A DNA stretch of 64,000 bases from Sphingobacteriales bacterium (GCA_016700115.1 CP064999.1:1488001-1552000); one strand, 5' to 3'. Positions 26,638 through 36,588 are shown, counted from the stretch's first letter. Numbers and translations: made by a program. Notes: generated by a model from the sequence alone, not told the origin.

Positions 26638-28401
26638 ATGAATAAAGTATTTTTCCTCGTTTTTAATATCGTTGCAGGGGTCGGCTTGCTCACCCTTCCT
26701 TATATAAAAACTGCAAATGCTGAACGGGAAATTAAATTGGCGAAGCGCGAATATCCACAAAATTATTTTAGCCAACCGATGGATATTCCGATGCGGCTGA
26801 CCGGAAATTTTGGCGAATTGAGGTCTAACCATTTCCACACCGGCATTGACTGTAAAACCAATGGTCAGGAAAATTTAAATGTTTACGCACTTGCTGACGG
26901 GTTTGTTTCAAGGGTTGCAGTTTCACCGCGTGGTTATGGAAATGCACTTTATATAGATTATCCGAATGGTTTTACAAGTGTGTATGCACATATCAACAGT
27001 TTTTCCGGAGAAATCGGCGACTATGTGAAACGGAAACAGTACGAACTGCAAAAATTTGAAATTGACGAAAAAATCCCTCCTTCTCTCTTACCGGTTACAA
27101 AAGGGCAGTTAGTCGCCAAATCGGGCAATACAGGCTCTTCAAACGGACCGCACCTGCATTTCGAAATGCGCGATACAGAAACGGAAATAGCCATCAACCC
27201 GCTGCTGTTTGGGTTTCATGTTCCGGATGATATCAAACCTACGATTACGCAATTGGCCATCTATGGCTTTAAAGGTGAAACATCCGGCTATCAATCGCCA
27301 AAACTTTATGCGACCAAATTGCAGAACGGCAATTATGTTACCGCACAAAACCTGTTAAAAGTTAACCACCCTCGGGTGGGCCTTGGCATAAAAACACAAG
27401 ATAAGAAAAACGAACTATACAATATCAACAACGTGTATGGGCTTAAAATGTACGATAACGGCAATCTGTTGTATGCTTTTGAAATGGAGCAAATCGGATT
27501 TTCCGAAAGCCGTTATATCAATGCCCATATTGATTATATGCTAAAAAAACAGGAAAAAGGACTCGTTCAAAAATGTTTTGTCGAACCCGCCAACAAATTA
27601 TCAATTTACCAACAGGCAATCAACAACGGCATCATCAACCTCAGTGACGGTCTTTTGCACAAAATTGTAATTGAAGTCAACGATTTTAACAACAATATAT
27701 CTACCGTAAGCATCATGTTGCAATATGACCCTTTGCAACCTTTGTCCCCGGTTACTGAGGCTCCTTACAATGCTCAATTCAGTTGTTTTACAGACAATTC
27801 TTATCAAAATGACTTTTTGAAACTTCATCTGCCTTCCGGCTGTCTGTACAATGATTTGTTTTTTCAATACGATATGAAACCTGCAACTCAAACAGATATC
27901 TATTCTTCTCTGCATCAGATTCACCTGAATGAGGTCCCTATTCACAGCTATTGCGATATAGCCATCAAACCAACCACTCTTCCTTTCGAGTTGTATGATT
28001 ACGCACTACTCGTATTTAAAAACAATACAGGAAAGGTTACCCCCTTAAAAAGCCGATGGGAAGGCAATTTTCTGACCGGTCAGACAAGGGAGTTCGGACA
28101 GTTTTATATTACCACAGACATCAAAAAACCGACTATAACTGCGGTCAATATTGTACCCGGAAAGCTGATGACCAAAAACAAATCTATTCAACTGAAAATT
28201 TCGGACAATCTTTCGGGCATTGATTCCTTCAACGGTTATATTGACAACCGTTGGGTACTGATGGAATACGATCAGAAAAGTGCACGGATTTGGCATACTT
28301 TTGACGAAATTACCGGAGCGCCCGGCACTCACGAATTTAAATTAGTGGTCAGGGATGCCAAATACAATACCGCAGAATTTGTCGCAAAATTTAAAAGGTA
28401 A
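26638..28401 (+). CDS. M23 family metallopeptidase (LytM-type)
   Basis: A 587-aa envelope protein. A signal-like N-terminal helix is followed by an M23 domain in the first third: the zinc ligands are H67 and D71 in FHTGID and H174 in HLHFE, with H172 and YAH (H118) as further active-site histidines. Family members cleave peptidoglycan cross-links or act as degenerate activators of amidases; here the Zn ligands are all present, so activity is likely. The long C-terminal part (residues 190-587) is beta-rich, ends with an Ig-like segment (ISDNLSGIDSFNGYIDNRW), and is seen in Bacteroidota M23 proteins. It is preceded by its own promoter. Confidence 0.9.
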   Translation: MNKVFFLVFNIVAGVGLLTLPYIKTANAEREIKLAKREYPQNYFSQPMDIPMRLTGNFGELRSNHFHTGIDCKTNGQENLNVYALADGFVSRVAVSPRGYGNALYIDYPNGFTSVYAHINSFSGEIGDYVKRKQYELQKFEIDEKIPPSLLPVTKGQLVAKSGNTGSSNGPHLHFEMRDTETEIAINPLLFGFHVPDDIKPTITQLAIYGFKGETSGYQSPKLYATKLQNGNYVTAQNLLKVNHPRVGLGIKTQDKKNELYNINNVYGLKMYDNGNLLYAFEMEQIGFSESRYINAHIDYMLKKQEKGLVQKCFVEPANKLSIYQQAINNGIINLSDGLLHKIVIEVNDFNNNISTVSIMLQYDPLQPLSPVTEAPYNAQFSCFTDNSYQNDFLKLHLPSGCLYNDLFFQYDMKPATQTDIYSSLHQIHLNEVPIHSYCDIAIKPTTLPFELYDYALLVFKNNTGKVTPLKSRWEGNFLTGQTREFGQFYITTDIKKPTITAVNIVPGKLMTKNKSIQLKISDNLSGIDSFNGYIDNRWVLMEYDQKSARIWHTFDEITGAPGTHEFKLVVRDAKYNTAEFVAKFKR

Positions 28402-28445
28402 CTGATTGCTTTTCTAAAGAAGGAAGCGAACACCACAAAACGAAT

Positions 28446-28453
28446 TACCTTTG
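28446..28453 (+). promoter_or_regulatory. -7 box for the LemA-like gene
   Basis: TACCTTTG, a full TAnnTTTG match, 109 bp upstream of ATG 28562. Confidence 0.45.
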
Positions 28454-28561
28454 CAGGTTGAAAAGTCTTAGAAGTTTCGCCTTGCTTGTATATTTTGTTT
28501 TTGTATTCCATTCATTGTCTTATTATGATGTCCATTCTCTGAACCCCAACAACACAGGCTA

Positions 28562-29074
28562 ATGATATTACTCATCGTATTGCTCACATTGGTTGCTATG
28601 TTGGTCGGATTGTATCGCAATTTGCAGCGCAGACAATTTTTAATCCGGGCAGCCTTTAAGCAATTGGATGAAATAATTGGCCAAGCTTCGGAAACAGCGG
28701 GCAAATTTGTCGAAACTCTGCGGGAAACAAAAGGGAATGACCTGAACGAATTTACCATCATTAACCAACTTCGATGGCAAACTACCTCCCGAAAGGTTTC
28801 GGTGGAAAATAAAGCACAGGCATTGAACGAACTGATTTTGCAGTTTGAACGGATGTGCCGGCAACCGGAACAGCAAAACAATTTAAAGGATATTCCTCAA
28901 CTCGGCAACCTTTACCAAACCTGGGAAAACACGCTCAACCTTCTCGACACGGAAAAAGAAACCTACAATTACGCCATTCTGGACTATAATAATATCATCA
29001 AAAAATTTCCTTACAAACAGTTTGGACGCTTGCTTCGCATCTTGCCAAAAACCGCTCTTCAAATTTCAAACTAA
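28562..29074 (+). CDS. LemA-like membrane-anchored coiled-coil protein
   Basis: A 170-aa protein with one N-terminal membrane helix (residues 2-17) and a long helical body. YNYAILDYNNIIKKFPYKQFGRLL near the C-terminus resembles the conserved end of LemA proteins (YN...YN..I..FP). The middle region is more divergent than a standard LemA, so the assignment is moderate. The cellular role of LemA is not settled. It is followed by the thioredoxin-lipoprotein gene 60 bp downstream on the same strand. Confidence 0.55.
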   Translation: MILLIVLLTLVAMLVGLYRNLQRRQFLIRAAFKQLDEIIGQASETAGKFVETLRETKGNDLNEFTIINQLRWQTTSRKVSVENKAQALNELILQFERMCRQPEQQNNLKDIPQLGNLYQTWENTLNLLDTEKETYNYAILDYNNIIKKFPYKQFGRLLRILPKTALQISN

Positions 29075-29133
29075 AGCACAAGACCTCTTGTGTTGCTGTT
29101 GATCTTTGCATTTATTTTTATTAACCCCCAAGT

Positions 29134-29727
29134 TTGAATCTCGTGTTAGTCCAACATCATACCGGTCCCGGTTTTAATCTTTTAAGAATTGGTTTGTTCA
29201 TTTTTCTGGCAATATTCAGTGCTTGCGACCTGTCTTCCGGAAGGTTAATAAATGGTGCTGTGGCTCCGGAACTTGCAATGTATGATGTCCACGGAAATCT
29301 TCTGAGTTCGAAGGAGATTTTGGCAGAGAAAAAGATAATCCTGATAGACTTTTGGGCATCGTGGTGCAAACCCTGCCGGCAAACAAATCCTGAGTTGGTA
29401 AAACTATATGAAAAGTATAAAGATGCCGACTTTGGAACAGCTCAGGGTTTTACCATCATCAGCGTATCGCTCGATACCGATAAAACCGCATGGTTAAACG
29501 CCATCGAACAAGACAATTTGATTTGGCCGCACCATGTATGCGATTTTAAGGGGTTTGCCTCTCCTGCTCCGGTGGTATTTCAGTTTGAGAAAATACCGAC
29601 TACCTATCTCATCAGCGAGCGGGAGATAATTATTGGAAAGGACCAAACCATCAAATGGATGGATTATGAACTGAGTCGGCGGGTGGTGAAGGCAGGAAAA
29701 AAAGAAAACGATAATACAGGCAGTTAA
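29134..29727 (+). CDS. TlpA-like thioredoxin-fold lipoprotein
   Basis: A 197-aa protein starting at TTG 29134, or GTG 29143; no ATG fits. A hydrophobic leader ends in a lipobox (FSAC, C31), so it is probably lipid-anchored. The thioredoxin fold has IDFWASWCKPC with redox cysteines C78 and C81 and the cis-proline region KIPTTYLI. TlpA-like proteins reduce disulfides outside the cytoplasm, for example in cytochrome maturation or stress repair. The mid-domain insertion before the cis-proline (NLIWPHHVCDFKGF) is typical of the AhpC/TSA-Redoxin branch. Confidence 0.87.
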   Translation: MNLVLVQHHTGPGFNLLRIGLFIFLAIFSACDLSSGRLINGAVAPELAMYDVHGNLLSSKEILAEKKIILIDFWASWCKPCRQTNPELVKLYEKYKDADFGTAQGFTIISVSLDTDKTAWLNAIEQDNLIWPHHVCDFKGFASPAPVVFQFEKIPTTYLISEREIIIGKDQTIKWMDYELSRRVVKAGKKENDNTGS

Positions 29728-29889
29728 TATGTCATTTTGTATAGCATGTTCAAAAACAGGGGGCTGAAATTTCACGCATTTATACTTATCGCTGTCATAA
29801 TGTCAGCAAATTGAATATGGCAAGGTGTTTGCGTTGATGATTTGTTAATCCTGACTACCCATGTCAAACATCCAATTATTATATAAACT

Positions 29890-30447
29890 ATGAGCGAAAA
29901 AGATTTCCCGATAGAATTAGAAAATCAACCCGAGCAAAATATTATTGAGCCGGTCGAAGAAACCATACATCCGGTCGAAGAAGTCATTGCCAATTTACCC
30001 TTGGAAGAAGAAGTACAAAAACTATCCAAAGAGCTGAAAGAAGTACAGGATAAGTACCTTCGCCTCTACGCAGAATTTGATAATTACCGGACAAGAACCC
30101 GAAAAGAGTTTGCCGATTTGGTGAAGACCGCATCCAAAGATGTAATTACCGAACTTCTGCCCATATTGGACAATTTCGAACGGGCATTCAAATCGTTTCA
30201 GGGAGATGCCGAAATGGCCAAAGGGTTTGAACTCATCCAAAACCAACTGATACATCAGTTAGGGTTGAAAGGACTCAAGCCGATGCAGGCAATCGGACAG
30301 CCTTTTGATGCTGATCTCCACGAAGCCATCGCAGAAGCACCCGCTCCGTCTGAAGAACAAAAAGGAACCGTATTGGATGAAGTGGAAAAAGGTTATTTCC
30401 TTTACGACAAAATCATCCGTTACGCCAAAGTCGTTGTGGGCAATTAA
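29890..30447 (+). CDS. grpE: Nucleotide exchange factor GrpE
   Basis: A 185-aa co-chaperone that releases ADP from DnaK. The acidic N-terminus is followed by a long coiled coil (KLSKELKEVQDKYLRLYAEFDNYRTRTRKEF) and the C-terminal beta domain (FDADLHEAIAEAPAPSEEQKGTVLDEVEKGYFLYDKIIRYAKVVV). Full length. dnaJ follows 118 bp downstream on the same strand, the usual grpE-dnaJ pair; dnaK is not in the window. Confidence 0.97.
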   Translation: MSEKDFPIELENQPEQNIIEPVEETIHPVEEVIANLPLEEEVQKLSKELKEVQDKYLRLYAEFDNYRTRTRKEFADLVKTASKDVITELLPILDNFERAFKSFQGDAEMAKGFELIQNQLIHQLGLKGLKPMQAIGQPFDADLHEAIAEAPAPSEEQKGTVLDEVEKGYFLYDKIIRYAKVVVGN

Positions 30448-30565
30448 GTATATTCAAAAGTTAAAATCCCCCCGTTTTTCTGGAATACAGTTAGATTCCC
30501 CGCACTTATCAAAAAGTTAACCCCCCTTTTATTTTTCAAAATTAGCTTATAAAGCTGCCAAAAAC

Positions 30566-31699
30566 ATGCAAAAGAGAGATTATTACGAAGTATTGGAAGT
30601 AACCAAAACTGCAACTTCCGAAGAAATTAAAAAGGCCTACCGAAAAGTAGCCATGAAGTATCACCCCGACGTAAATCCCGGAAATAAGGAAGCGGAGGAA
30701 CTTTTTAAGGAAGCAGCAGAAGCCTATGAAGTATTGAGCAATTCCGAAAAACGCGCCCAATATGACCGTTTCGGACATAGCGGAATGCGCGGTAACATGG
30801 GGGGTGGGTTTACGAACCCGGAAGATATATTTTCTCATTTCGGCGATATTTTTGGCGATTTATTTGGCAATAACTTCGGAGGTAGAGGAGCGAGCACACA
30901 AAGACGCGGCAGCAACCTGAAAACCAAAATCAAGTTGAGCCTGGAAGAAATTTCAGAGGGTGTTCAAAAAAACATCAAAATCAAAAAATATGTTGCCTGC
31001 AATACCTGTAATGGTATTGGCGCAAAAAGCAAAGAAGGCGTTAAAACCTGCAGCACTTGTCAGGGACATGGGCGGGTCCGGCAGGTTACCAATACCTTTC
31101 TCGGGCAAATGCAAACAACGATTACCTGTCCCCACTGCGAAGGACTGGGTACGGTGGTTACAAACAAATGTTCAACATGTAGCGGAACAGGACGACAGTA
31201 TGGCGAAGAAACCATCTCAATAGATATACCTGCCGGAGTGAATGAAAACATTCAACTTTCCATGACCAACAAAGGAAATGTCGGTGAAAGAAACGGCCCT
31301 TCAGGCGACCTGATCATCACCATCGAAGAGTTGCCACACGAACACCTCAAACGGCAAGGCTCCGATGTTATCTATTCGCTTTATATCAGTTTTACCGATG
31401 CCGCAATCGGCAACAACAATATAGAAGTGCCTACGCTGAAAGGAAAAGCTAAAATTAAAATCCCGGCCGGCACGCAATCCGGTAAAATTTTCAGGCTGAA
31501 CGGAAAAGGGCTGCCCAATCTGAACGGTTATGGCCGGGGAGATCAGGTGATTGAAGTAAATATCTGGACCCCTCAACAACTGACCCCTAAAGAAACCGAA
31601 CTGCTCGAACAACTTCGCCACCTGCCCAATTTTCAGCCTAAACCTGAAAAAGGCGAAAAGGGGTTTTTTGAAAAAATGCGCGACTATTTTAACGGGTAA
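30566..31699 (+). CDS. dnaJ: Chaperone DnaJ
   Basis: A 377-aa type I DnaJ. The J-domain carries HPD at residues 33-35; a Gly/Phe-rich linker lies around 72-108. The four zinc-binding CxxCxGxG motifs start at C145, C162, C188 and C202, and the C-terminal substrate-binding domains are complete. It stimulates DnaK ATPase and delivers unfolded clients. No CIRCE or other heat-shock operator was recognised between grpE and dnaJ. Confidence 0.97.
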   Translation: MQKRDYYEVLEVTKTATSEEIKKAYRKVAMKYHPDVNPGNKEAEELFKEAAEAYEVLSNSEKRAQYDRFGHSGMRGNMGGGFTNPEDIFSHFGDIFGDLFGNNFGGRGASTQRRGSNLKTKIKLSLEEISEGVQKNIKIKKYVACNTCNGIGAKSKEGVKTCSTCQGHGRVRQVTNTFLGQMQTTITCPHCEGLGTVVTNKCSTCSGTGRQYGEETISIDIPAGVNENIQLSMTNKGNVGERNGPSGDLIITIEELPHEHLKRQGSDVIYSLYISFTDAAIGNNNIEVPTLKGKAKIKIPAGTQSGKIFRLNGKGLPNLNGYGRGDQVIEVNIWTPQQLTPKETELLEQLRHLPNFQPKPEKGEKGFFEKMRDYFNG

Positions 31700-31775
31700 G
31701 TAACGAATAACCCCCTATTTGCTTCCATATCCGGCTGCCGTTATTTTTCTATGATTAAGCCTGTTTCAGAAAATT

Positions 31776-32120
31776 ATGAGCCATATACCTTTCCAAACGA
31801 TTGACTGGGATTCGGTCGAAAAAACGGAACATTCCGGAGAAACAGGAACTGCTATTTGGCAAACCATACAATTTGAAGGGCTGAGAATCCGGTTAGTAGA
31901 ATACAGCAACAACTATCTGGCGGATCACTGGTGTCAGTTAGGGCATCTCATCTATTGTCTTGAAGGCGAATTTATAACCGAATTGAGTTCCGGACAGCGC
32001 ATTAAACTTTCGAAGGGCGATACTTATGTGGTCTCAGACCAGCTCAGTTCCCATCGCTCTTTTTCAGAAAATGGCACAAAACTGCTGATTGTAGATGGTG
32101 ATTTTTTGAAACTTACCTGA
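31776..32120 (+). CDS. DHCW-motif cupin protein
   Basis: A 114-aa single-domain cupin. The block YLADHWCQLGHLIYCLEGEF carries the D-H-x-C motif that names this family, in place of the usual cupin HxH. The strand pattern and the final LSKGDTYVVSDQLSSHRS complete a small beta-barrel. No substrate is known. The DUF1330 gene starts 17 bp after its stop and may be co-transcribed. Confidence 0.85.
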   Translation: MSHIPFQTIDWDSVEKTEHSGETGTAIWQTIQFEGLRIRLVEYSNNYLADHWCQLGHLIYCLEGEFITELSSGQRIKLSKGDTYVVSDQLSSHRSFSENGTKLLIVDGDFLKLT

Positions 32121-32137
32121 AAAAATTTGCAACAGGC

Positions 32138-32440
32138 ATGATCTATATCACCCAACTCATTTATATTGCCGAAGGGCAGGAGGATGTTTTCGACCAATTT
32201 GAGGACATCGCTATCCCTGCAATAGCCAAATACAACGGAAAGCTATTGTTCAGAGTAAGACCGGATAAGCAATCTTATATTGAACAAAATATTGACCCGC
32301 CTTATGAAATCCACCTTGTTGTTTTCGATTCGGCACAGGATTTCGAAAACTTTAAACAGGACGAAGCGCGCAAAAAATTCCTTCACCTGAAAGAGCAATC
32401 TATCAGAGAATCTGTGATAATTCAGGGGGAGGTAATTTAA
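32138..32440 (+). CDS. DUF1330-like small ferredoxin-fold protein
   Basis: A 100-aa protein with the dimeric alpha/beta-barrel pattern of DUF1330: MIYITQLIYIAEGQEDVFDQFEDIAIPAIAKYNGKLLFRVRP, then IHLVVFDSAQDFENFKQDEARKKFLHL. These proteins are structurally related to ABM monooxygenases, but no catalytic residues can be assigned. It forms a close pair with the preceding cupin gene. Confidence 0.7.
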   Translation: MIYITQLIYIAEGQEDVFDQFEDIAIPAIAKYNGKLLFRVRPDKQSYIEQNIDPPYEIHLVVFDSAQDFENFKQDEARKKFLHLKEQSIRESVIIQGEVI

Positions 32441-32510
32441 CCTGAACCTTTGAGTTCAACAACAAGATTTGAGATTGTCCTACATACTTTGGCAATCGGA
32501 GCAAGATTTT

Positions 32511-33245
32511 TTATTCCGTAACAGACGGCTGCTCAACCTGCGCTTTTTTCCCAATTCCCAACAATTTTTGAACAAGCGCTACCCCTATATAAATCAAAAT
32601 AGAGACAGCGATGCCCAACCCTCCAAGCAGAGCGATAAGGGCTAACCCAATTGCAACTGCGATATATTTTATTTCATTTCCTTTCCAGCCGAGATGTTTA
32701 AATTTCAAAGGGGGCATTGGCAACTCAGCAACTAATAGCAAGGAAAAAACAAGAGTAACGGCATATAAAAATACCGGCTTATAAATAATCGCAGCAAGTC
32801 CGTAGGTATCGTTTTGAGCAATCAATACCAAGGCTATCATAAACATGGTACAAGTTGGAGTAGGCACCCCTATAAATCCGTCTGTTTGCCGGGTATCAAT
32901 ATTAAACTTTGCTAAACGGATGGCCGAAAAAATGGTAATTAACATGGCCGGCAAAGGTTGCCACCACGAAACGGTATAACCGATTGCTTCATAAATAAGC
33001 TGATAAAGGACAACCCCCGGCAATACCCCGAATGTTACCATATCTGCCAAAGAATCCAATTGCATTCCAAGTGGTGAAGATACTTTCAGCATCCGGGCAG
33101 ATAATCCGTCAATAAAATCGGCAAATGCGGCGGCAATAATCAAATGAGGCACCCATACCATTTGACCCTGAAAGGCTAAAATAATTGCAGTACATCCTAA
33201 AGCGAGATTGAGCAAGGTAATGAAGTTCGGCACTTGTCGTTTCAT
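32511..33245 (-). CDS. pssA: CDP-diacylglycerol--serine O-phosphatidyltransferase
   Basis: A 244-aa integral membrane enzyme making phosphatidylserine, the precursor of phosphatidylethanolamine. The CDP-alcohol phosphotransferase motif is complete: D43, D46-G47, A50-R51, G60, D64 and D68 in DFIDGLSARMLKVSSPLG and the following MQLDSLAD. About six to eight hydrophobic segments follow. The N-terminus MKRQVPNFITLLNLALGC is typical of Bacteroidota PssA. No psd gene is adjacent. The substrate assignment is by overall similarity; pgsA-type enzymes share the motif. Confidence 0.92.
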   Translation of the reverse strand: MKRQVPNFITLLNLALGCTAIILAFQGQMVWVPHLIIAAAFADFIDGLSARMLKVSSPLGMQLDSLADMVTFGVLPGVVLYQLIYEAIGYTVSWWQPLPAMLITIFSAIRLAKFNIDTRQTDGFIGVPTPTCTMFMIALVLIAQNDTYGLAAIIYKPVFLYAVTLVFSLLLVAELPMPPLKFKHLGWKGNEIKYIAVAIGLALIALLGGLGIAVSILIYIGVALVQKLLGIGKKAQVEQPSVTE

Positions 33246-33593
33246 AATGTTAAATATTCGTGTTGTTAATGCTGTTCTAATTCAAATTGAAATAGTCGTA
33301 AATTTAAATTCAGGCCTGATTTCCTGAATACACCCAACTTATTTAAGACTTATTACCGGGCGGTTTTGTTACTGCTTTTCAAACTTTTGCGACTTTTGGG
33401 GTTTATCGTTATGTTGACGTTTATGTAAAGATTTGTTGTGTTCTGATTTGGGTAAGTGTATAAATCGAGTCTTAACTTTAGTAAAACCCTTTATCTTCAA
33501 CTCCTTCCACATTGCAGGCTGATAGCCTTCAACTGCAAGCGTCTTCTCCTATAATCATCTCCTGAAAAACGCCTATCGTCCGGTGTCATTCTG
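33246..33593. other. Intergenic region pssA / glgE
   Basis: 348 bp with no gene and no full-match -7 box upstream of pssA. No strong hairpin with a T-run was found. Nothing else is seen. Confidence 0.4.
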
Positions 33594-35552
33594 CTAAGAA
33601 CTCCACATCATTTTTTTGATTTTAAACAGGTGGAAAGGCAATTCAGGGCCAAGTTCCACATAATTCATTTCCTTTTCCCAGATATAGCTGTTGCCACTGA
33701 TTAAATCCTGCATCACCAATTTTTCACCCGGGTTTGTCTTCATTTCTTTATAGGGCAAACTGACCATTCCGTTCTGACGATGGTAGGGGTCAAGGCTCAC
33801 CACCATCAACAGTTGATTGTGATGGTCGGGAGTAGTCTTGAAATAGGCCAAAAGGTGATTGTTTTCGATGGGGCAAAACGAGATATTGTTATAGTTTTGC
33901 AGGGCGAGATTTTCCTTTCTTATTTTGTTAAGCAGCGTAATCAGATAGGTGAGCCGGTTGGCATGTTCCCAATTCCAGTGTTTTAACTCATATTTTTCCG
34001 AGTTAAAGTATTCTTCTTTACCCGGAATTGCCTGAAACTGCATAAACTCAAAAACAGGTCCGTATATTCCGTAGCTCGAACTTAAAGTTGCCGCCAAAAA
34101 CAAACGGGTCATAAACACGGCCTCGTTGCCGGTTTGCATGATATAGGGGTTAATATCGGGGGTGTTTGGCCAGAAATTGGGTCTGAAATATTCTTTTGAA
34201 TCCGTTTGGGTGAGTTCGGTCATATATTCGACGATTTCGTGTTTATGGATTCGCCAGGTAAAATAGGTATAGGATTGTGAGAATCCGATTTTGGCCAATT
34301 GGTGCATGATTTTAGGGGCGGTAAAGGCTTCGGAGAGGAAGAGCACATCGGGATGTTTCTTTTTTACTTCCGAAATCAGCCATTCCCAAAACCTGAATGG
34401 TTTGGTATGCGGATTGTCCACCCTAAAAATGGTAATTCCCTGTTCGGCCCAATATAAGGCTATGCTTAACAACTCATCCCAGAGGTTTTGCCAGTCGGAG
34501 GTTTCAAAAAAGATGGGTAAAATGTCCTGATATTTTTTGGGCGGGTTTTCGGCATATTGCACGGTTCCGTCCGGTCGCCATTTGAACCATTGCGGATATT
34601 TTTTTACATACGGATGATCGGGCGCACATTGCAATGCGAAATCCATGGCAATTTCTATTCCTAAAAGTTTGGCTTCAGTCAGCAGGGCAGTAAAATCTTC
34701 CATTGACCCCAACTGCGGATGCAGTGCTTTATGTCCACCGAGTTGGGAACCGATGCCCCAGGGCGAACCCACATCTTCGGGTTCTGCTTTTGTCGAATTG
34801 TTCTTGCCTTTTCTGTTCACCTCTCCGATGGGATGGATGGGCGGAAAATACAACACATCAAACCCCATTTGGGCTACACGGGGCAACAGTTTGAGGCAGT
34901 CTTTAAACGTTCCGTGTTTCCCTTCTTCCTGTGATGCTGAACGGGGGAAAAATTCGTACCAGGTGCTGAACAAGGCTTTGTACCGGTCAACGTAAACTTG
35001 CAGGAAGGGGGAGGTTACGGCATAGTCTTTCGTGGGGTATTTCAAAAACAAATCGTGCAGGCTTTCAGACTGTACATATAAAATGGCTTCCTGATAGCGG
35101 GTTTCATCTTTAAATAAATGAATGGCATAATTCAACGAACCGCTTTCTTCTTCTGTACAATGGGGGATGATTTTTTCTAAAAACTGCACCCCTTCGAGCA
35201 GTTCGGAATTGATATGTTGTCCGTCATCAATTTTCCGGATTGCCCCATGTTGCCAGGTAAGTGCATAATCTATCCATGCTTCGATGGCATATTCATAAAT
35301 CCCCTGTTGATGTACGGTAAACGCAGCAGCCCAAAGATCGTTGGTTTCGGTGGTCATTTGAACATTTTGCCAGGTTTTGGCGCTGTGAAAACGGTATTTC
35401 AGAATGGCCGCAACGGTATCATGTCCATCTGCCAAAATATCAGCTTCTACATATACCTGTTGGCCGACTACTCGCTTAACAAGATGCTTTCCTCCATCTA
35501 ACTGAGGAACTATGTTTTCGATGACTACTCTACTTTGACCGGATTGTTTCAT
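33594..35552 (-). CDS. glgE: Alpha-1,4-glucan:maltose-1-phosphate maltosyltransferase
   Basis: 652 aa from ATG 35552; the frame opens nine codons earlier with TTG. It extends alpha-glucan with maltosyl units from maltose-1-phosphate. An N-terminal beta domain (RVVIENIVPQLDGGKHLVKRVVGQQVYVEADI) precedes the GH13_3 barrel with FPPIHPIGEVNRKGKNN, GSPWGIGSQLGGHKALHPQLG, nucleophile FRVDNPHTKP (D379) and acid/base LSEAFT (E408). The C-terminal beta domain is complete. Partner genes of the GlgE route (treS, pep2/mak, glgB) are not in the window, so the donor must be made by genes elsewhere. Confidence 0.93.
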   Translation of the reverse strand: MKQSGQSRVVIENIVPQLDGGKHLVKRVVGQQVYVEADILADGHDTVAAILKYRFHSAKTWQNVQMTTETNDLWAAAFTVHQQGIYEYAIEAWIDYALTWQHGAIRKIDDGQHINSELLEGVQFLEKIIPHCTEEESGSLNYAIHLFKDETRYQEAILYVQSESLHDLFLKYPTKDYAVTSPFLQVYVDRYKALFSTWYEFFPRSASQEEGKHGTFKDCLKLLPRVAQMGFDVLYFPPIHPIGEVNRKGKNNSTKAEPEDVGSPWGIGSQLGGHKALHPQLGSMEDFTALLTEAKLLGIEIAMDFALQCAPDHPYVKKYPQWFKWRPDGTVQYAENPPKKYQDILPIFFETSDWQNLWDELLSIALYWAEQGITIFRVDNPHTKPFRFWEWLISEVKKKHPDVLFLSEAFTAPKIMHQLAKIGFSQSYTYFTWRIHKHEIVEYMTELTQTDSKEYFRPNFWPNTPDINPYIMQTGNEAVFMTRLFLAATLSSSYGIYGPVFEFMQFQAIPGKEEYFNSEKYELKHWNWEHANRLTYLITLLNKIRKENLALQNYNNISFCPIENNHLLAYFKTTPDHHNQLLMVVSLDPYHRQNGMVSLPYKEMKTNPGEKLVMQDLISGNSYIWEKEMNYVELGPELPFHLFKIKKMMWSS

Positions 35553-35665
35553 CAGAACAGTTTGAAATTGGTTGTACAAAGCAAGGACTCTTCCGCCTTC
35601 ATGTGCAGAGGATTAGCGGTAAAAGTAGTCATTTTTTATCTGCCTGATTATTGTTCTGCCTCAAT

Positions 35666-36508
35666 TTATTGTGTAATCGGAACAATGCGCTGATCATAAG
35701 AAAGGGCGACAAAAACTCCGGTACCTCCCTCAATATTGCTTACAATCCGCGCCGGCCGGCTAAAGGGGCTGTCTGAAGCATCTTCGGCATCGTCAACGGT
35801 GTCTAAAAAGCGATAATATTCTTCGTTGATATGATAAAGCCGGACAATGACCGTATCTGTAACCCTGAAATTATAGCCCATTCCCACCGAAACCCTTCCA
35901 TCGCTTAACGCCTTATCCGAAAATTCCCAGGTGCGCAGCGAATCTCTTTCAAAAGGGTTGGCGGCATTTGCAAACCAGACTTTGTAAAAGTTTTCGTCCG
36001 GTTTCGGGTCATAAAAATACATCAACATAGCCGCTTTTAAAGAATCATTGAGCAAATACATCACTGTATCTATGGGAATTACCGGCAAAAACCGCGTGGA
36101 TGCCGTTGCAATCCTGTTGGTCATGGTATCTTCCACCCTGAGATGATAATCTTCATAATCATTGATTGACATAGGAGTGGTCAAAGGTTTCACATAAACT
36201 TTCAGGGTATCAATATACTGAAGCGTATCTGTTTGATTGCCCTTGGTGATGGTAACGATGGCATGTTCGACCACCGGTAAAACCTGTGAAACCGGAAAGG
36301 TTGATGGCGTAAAGAATGAAACACTCTCTGTAACCGATACTATATAATACGGAACATTACTGTCTAAATAGCTTTCAACAACTAATTTGCTTTCATATTC
36401 AGGAAGGTCAATGGTAATATCTTTCAGGCAGGCACTGAAAAAAAACATCATAGACAGCAATAACAATAAACTAAAAGTTAAATATGAAGCTATTTTTTTT
36501 CGGAACAT
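35666..36508 (-). CDS. DUF4249 family lipoprotein
   Basis: A 280-aa protein with a lipoprotein signal (hydrophobic run, then FFSAC). The mature region opens IDLPEYESKLVVESYLDSNVPYYIVSVTESVSFF, and later LRVEDTMTNRIATASTRFLPVIPIDTV and PDENFYKVWF, which are DUF4249 hallmarks. Such proteins are usually encoded next to a TonB-dependent receptor and may be its surface lipoprotein; no receptor is adjacent here. A full -7 box lies at 36581-36588. Confidence 0.85.
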   Translation of the reverse strand: MFRKKIASYLTFSLLLLLSMMFFFSACLKDITIDLPEYESKLVVESYLDSNVPYYIVSVTESVSFFTPSTFPVSQVLPVVEHAIVTITKGNQTDTLQYIDTLKVYVKPLTTPMSINDYEDYHLRVEDTMTNRIATASTRFLPVIPIDTVMYLLNDSLKAAMLMYFYDPKPDENFYKVWFANAANPFERDSLRTWEFSDKALSDGRVSVGMGYNFRVTDTVIVRLYHINEEYYRFLDTVDDAEDASDSPFSRPARIVSNIEGGTGVFVALSYDQRIVPITQ

Positions 36509-36580
36509 GTACTAAAGAAATTAAGAAACCCAATCACCCAAAAATGGAAATTTATAAAAGCATAACGCTTTTCAAAGGTA

Positions 36581-36588
36581 CAAAGTTA
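36581..36588 (-). promoter_or_regulatory. -7 box for the DUF4249 gene
   Basis: The minus strand reads TAACTTTG, a full TAnnTTTG match, 73 bp upstream of the start codon at 36508. Confidence 0.45.
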
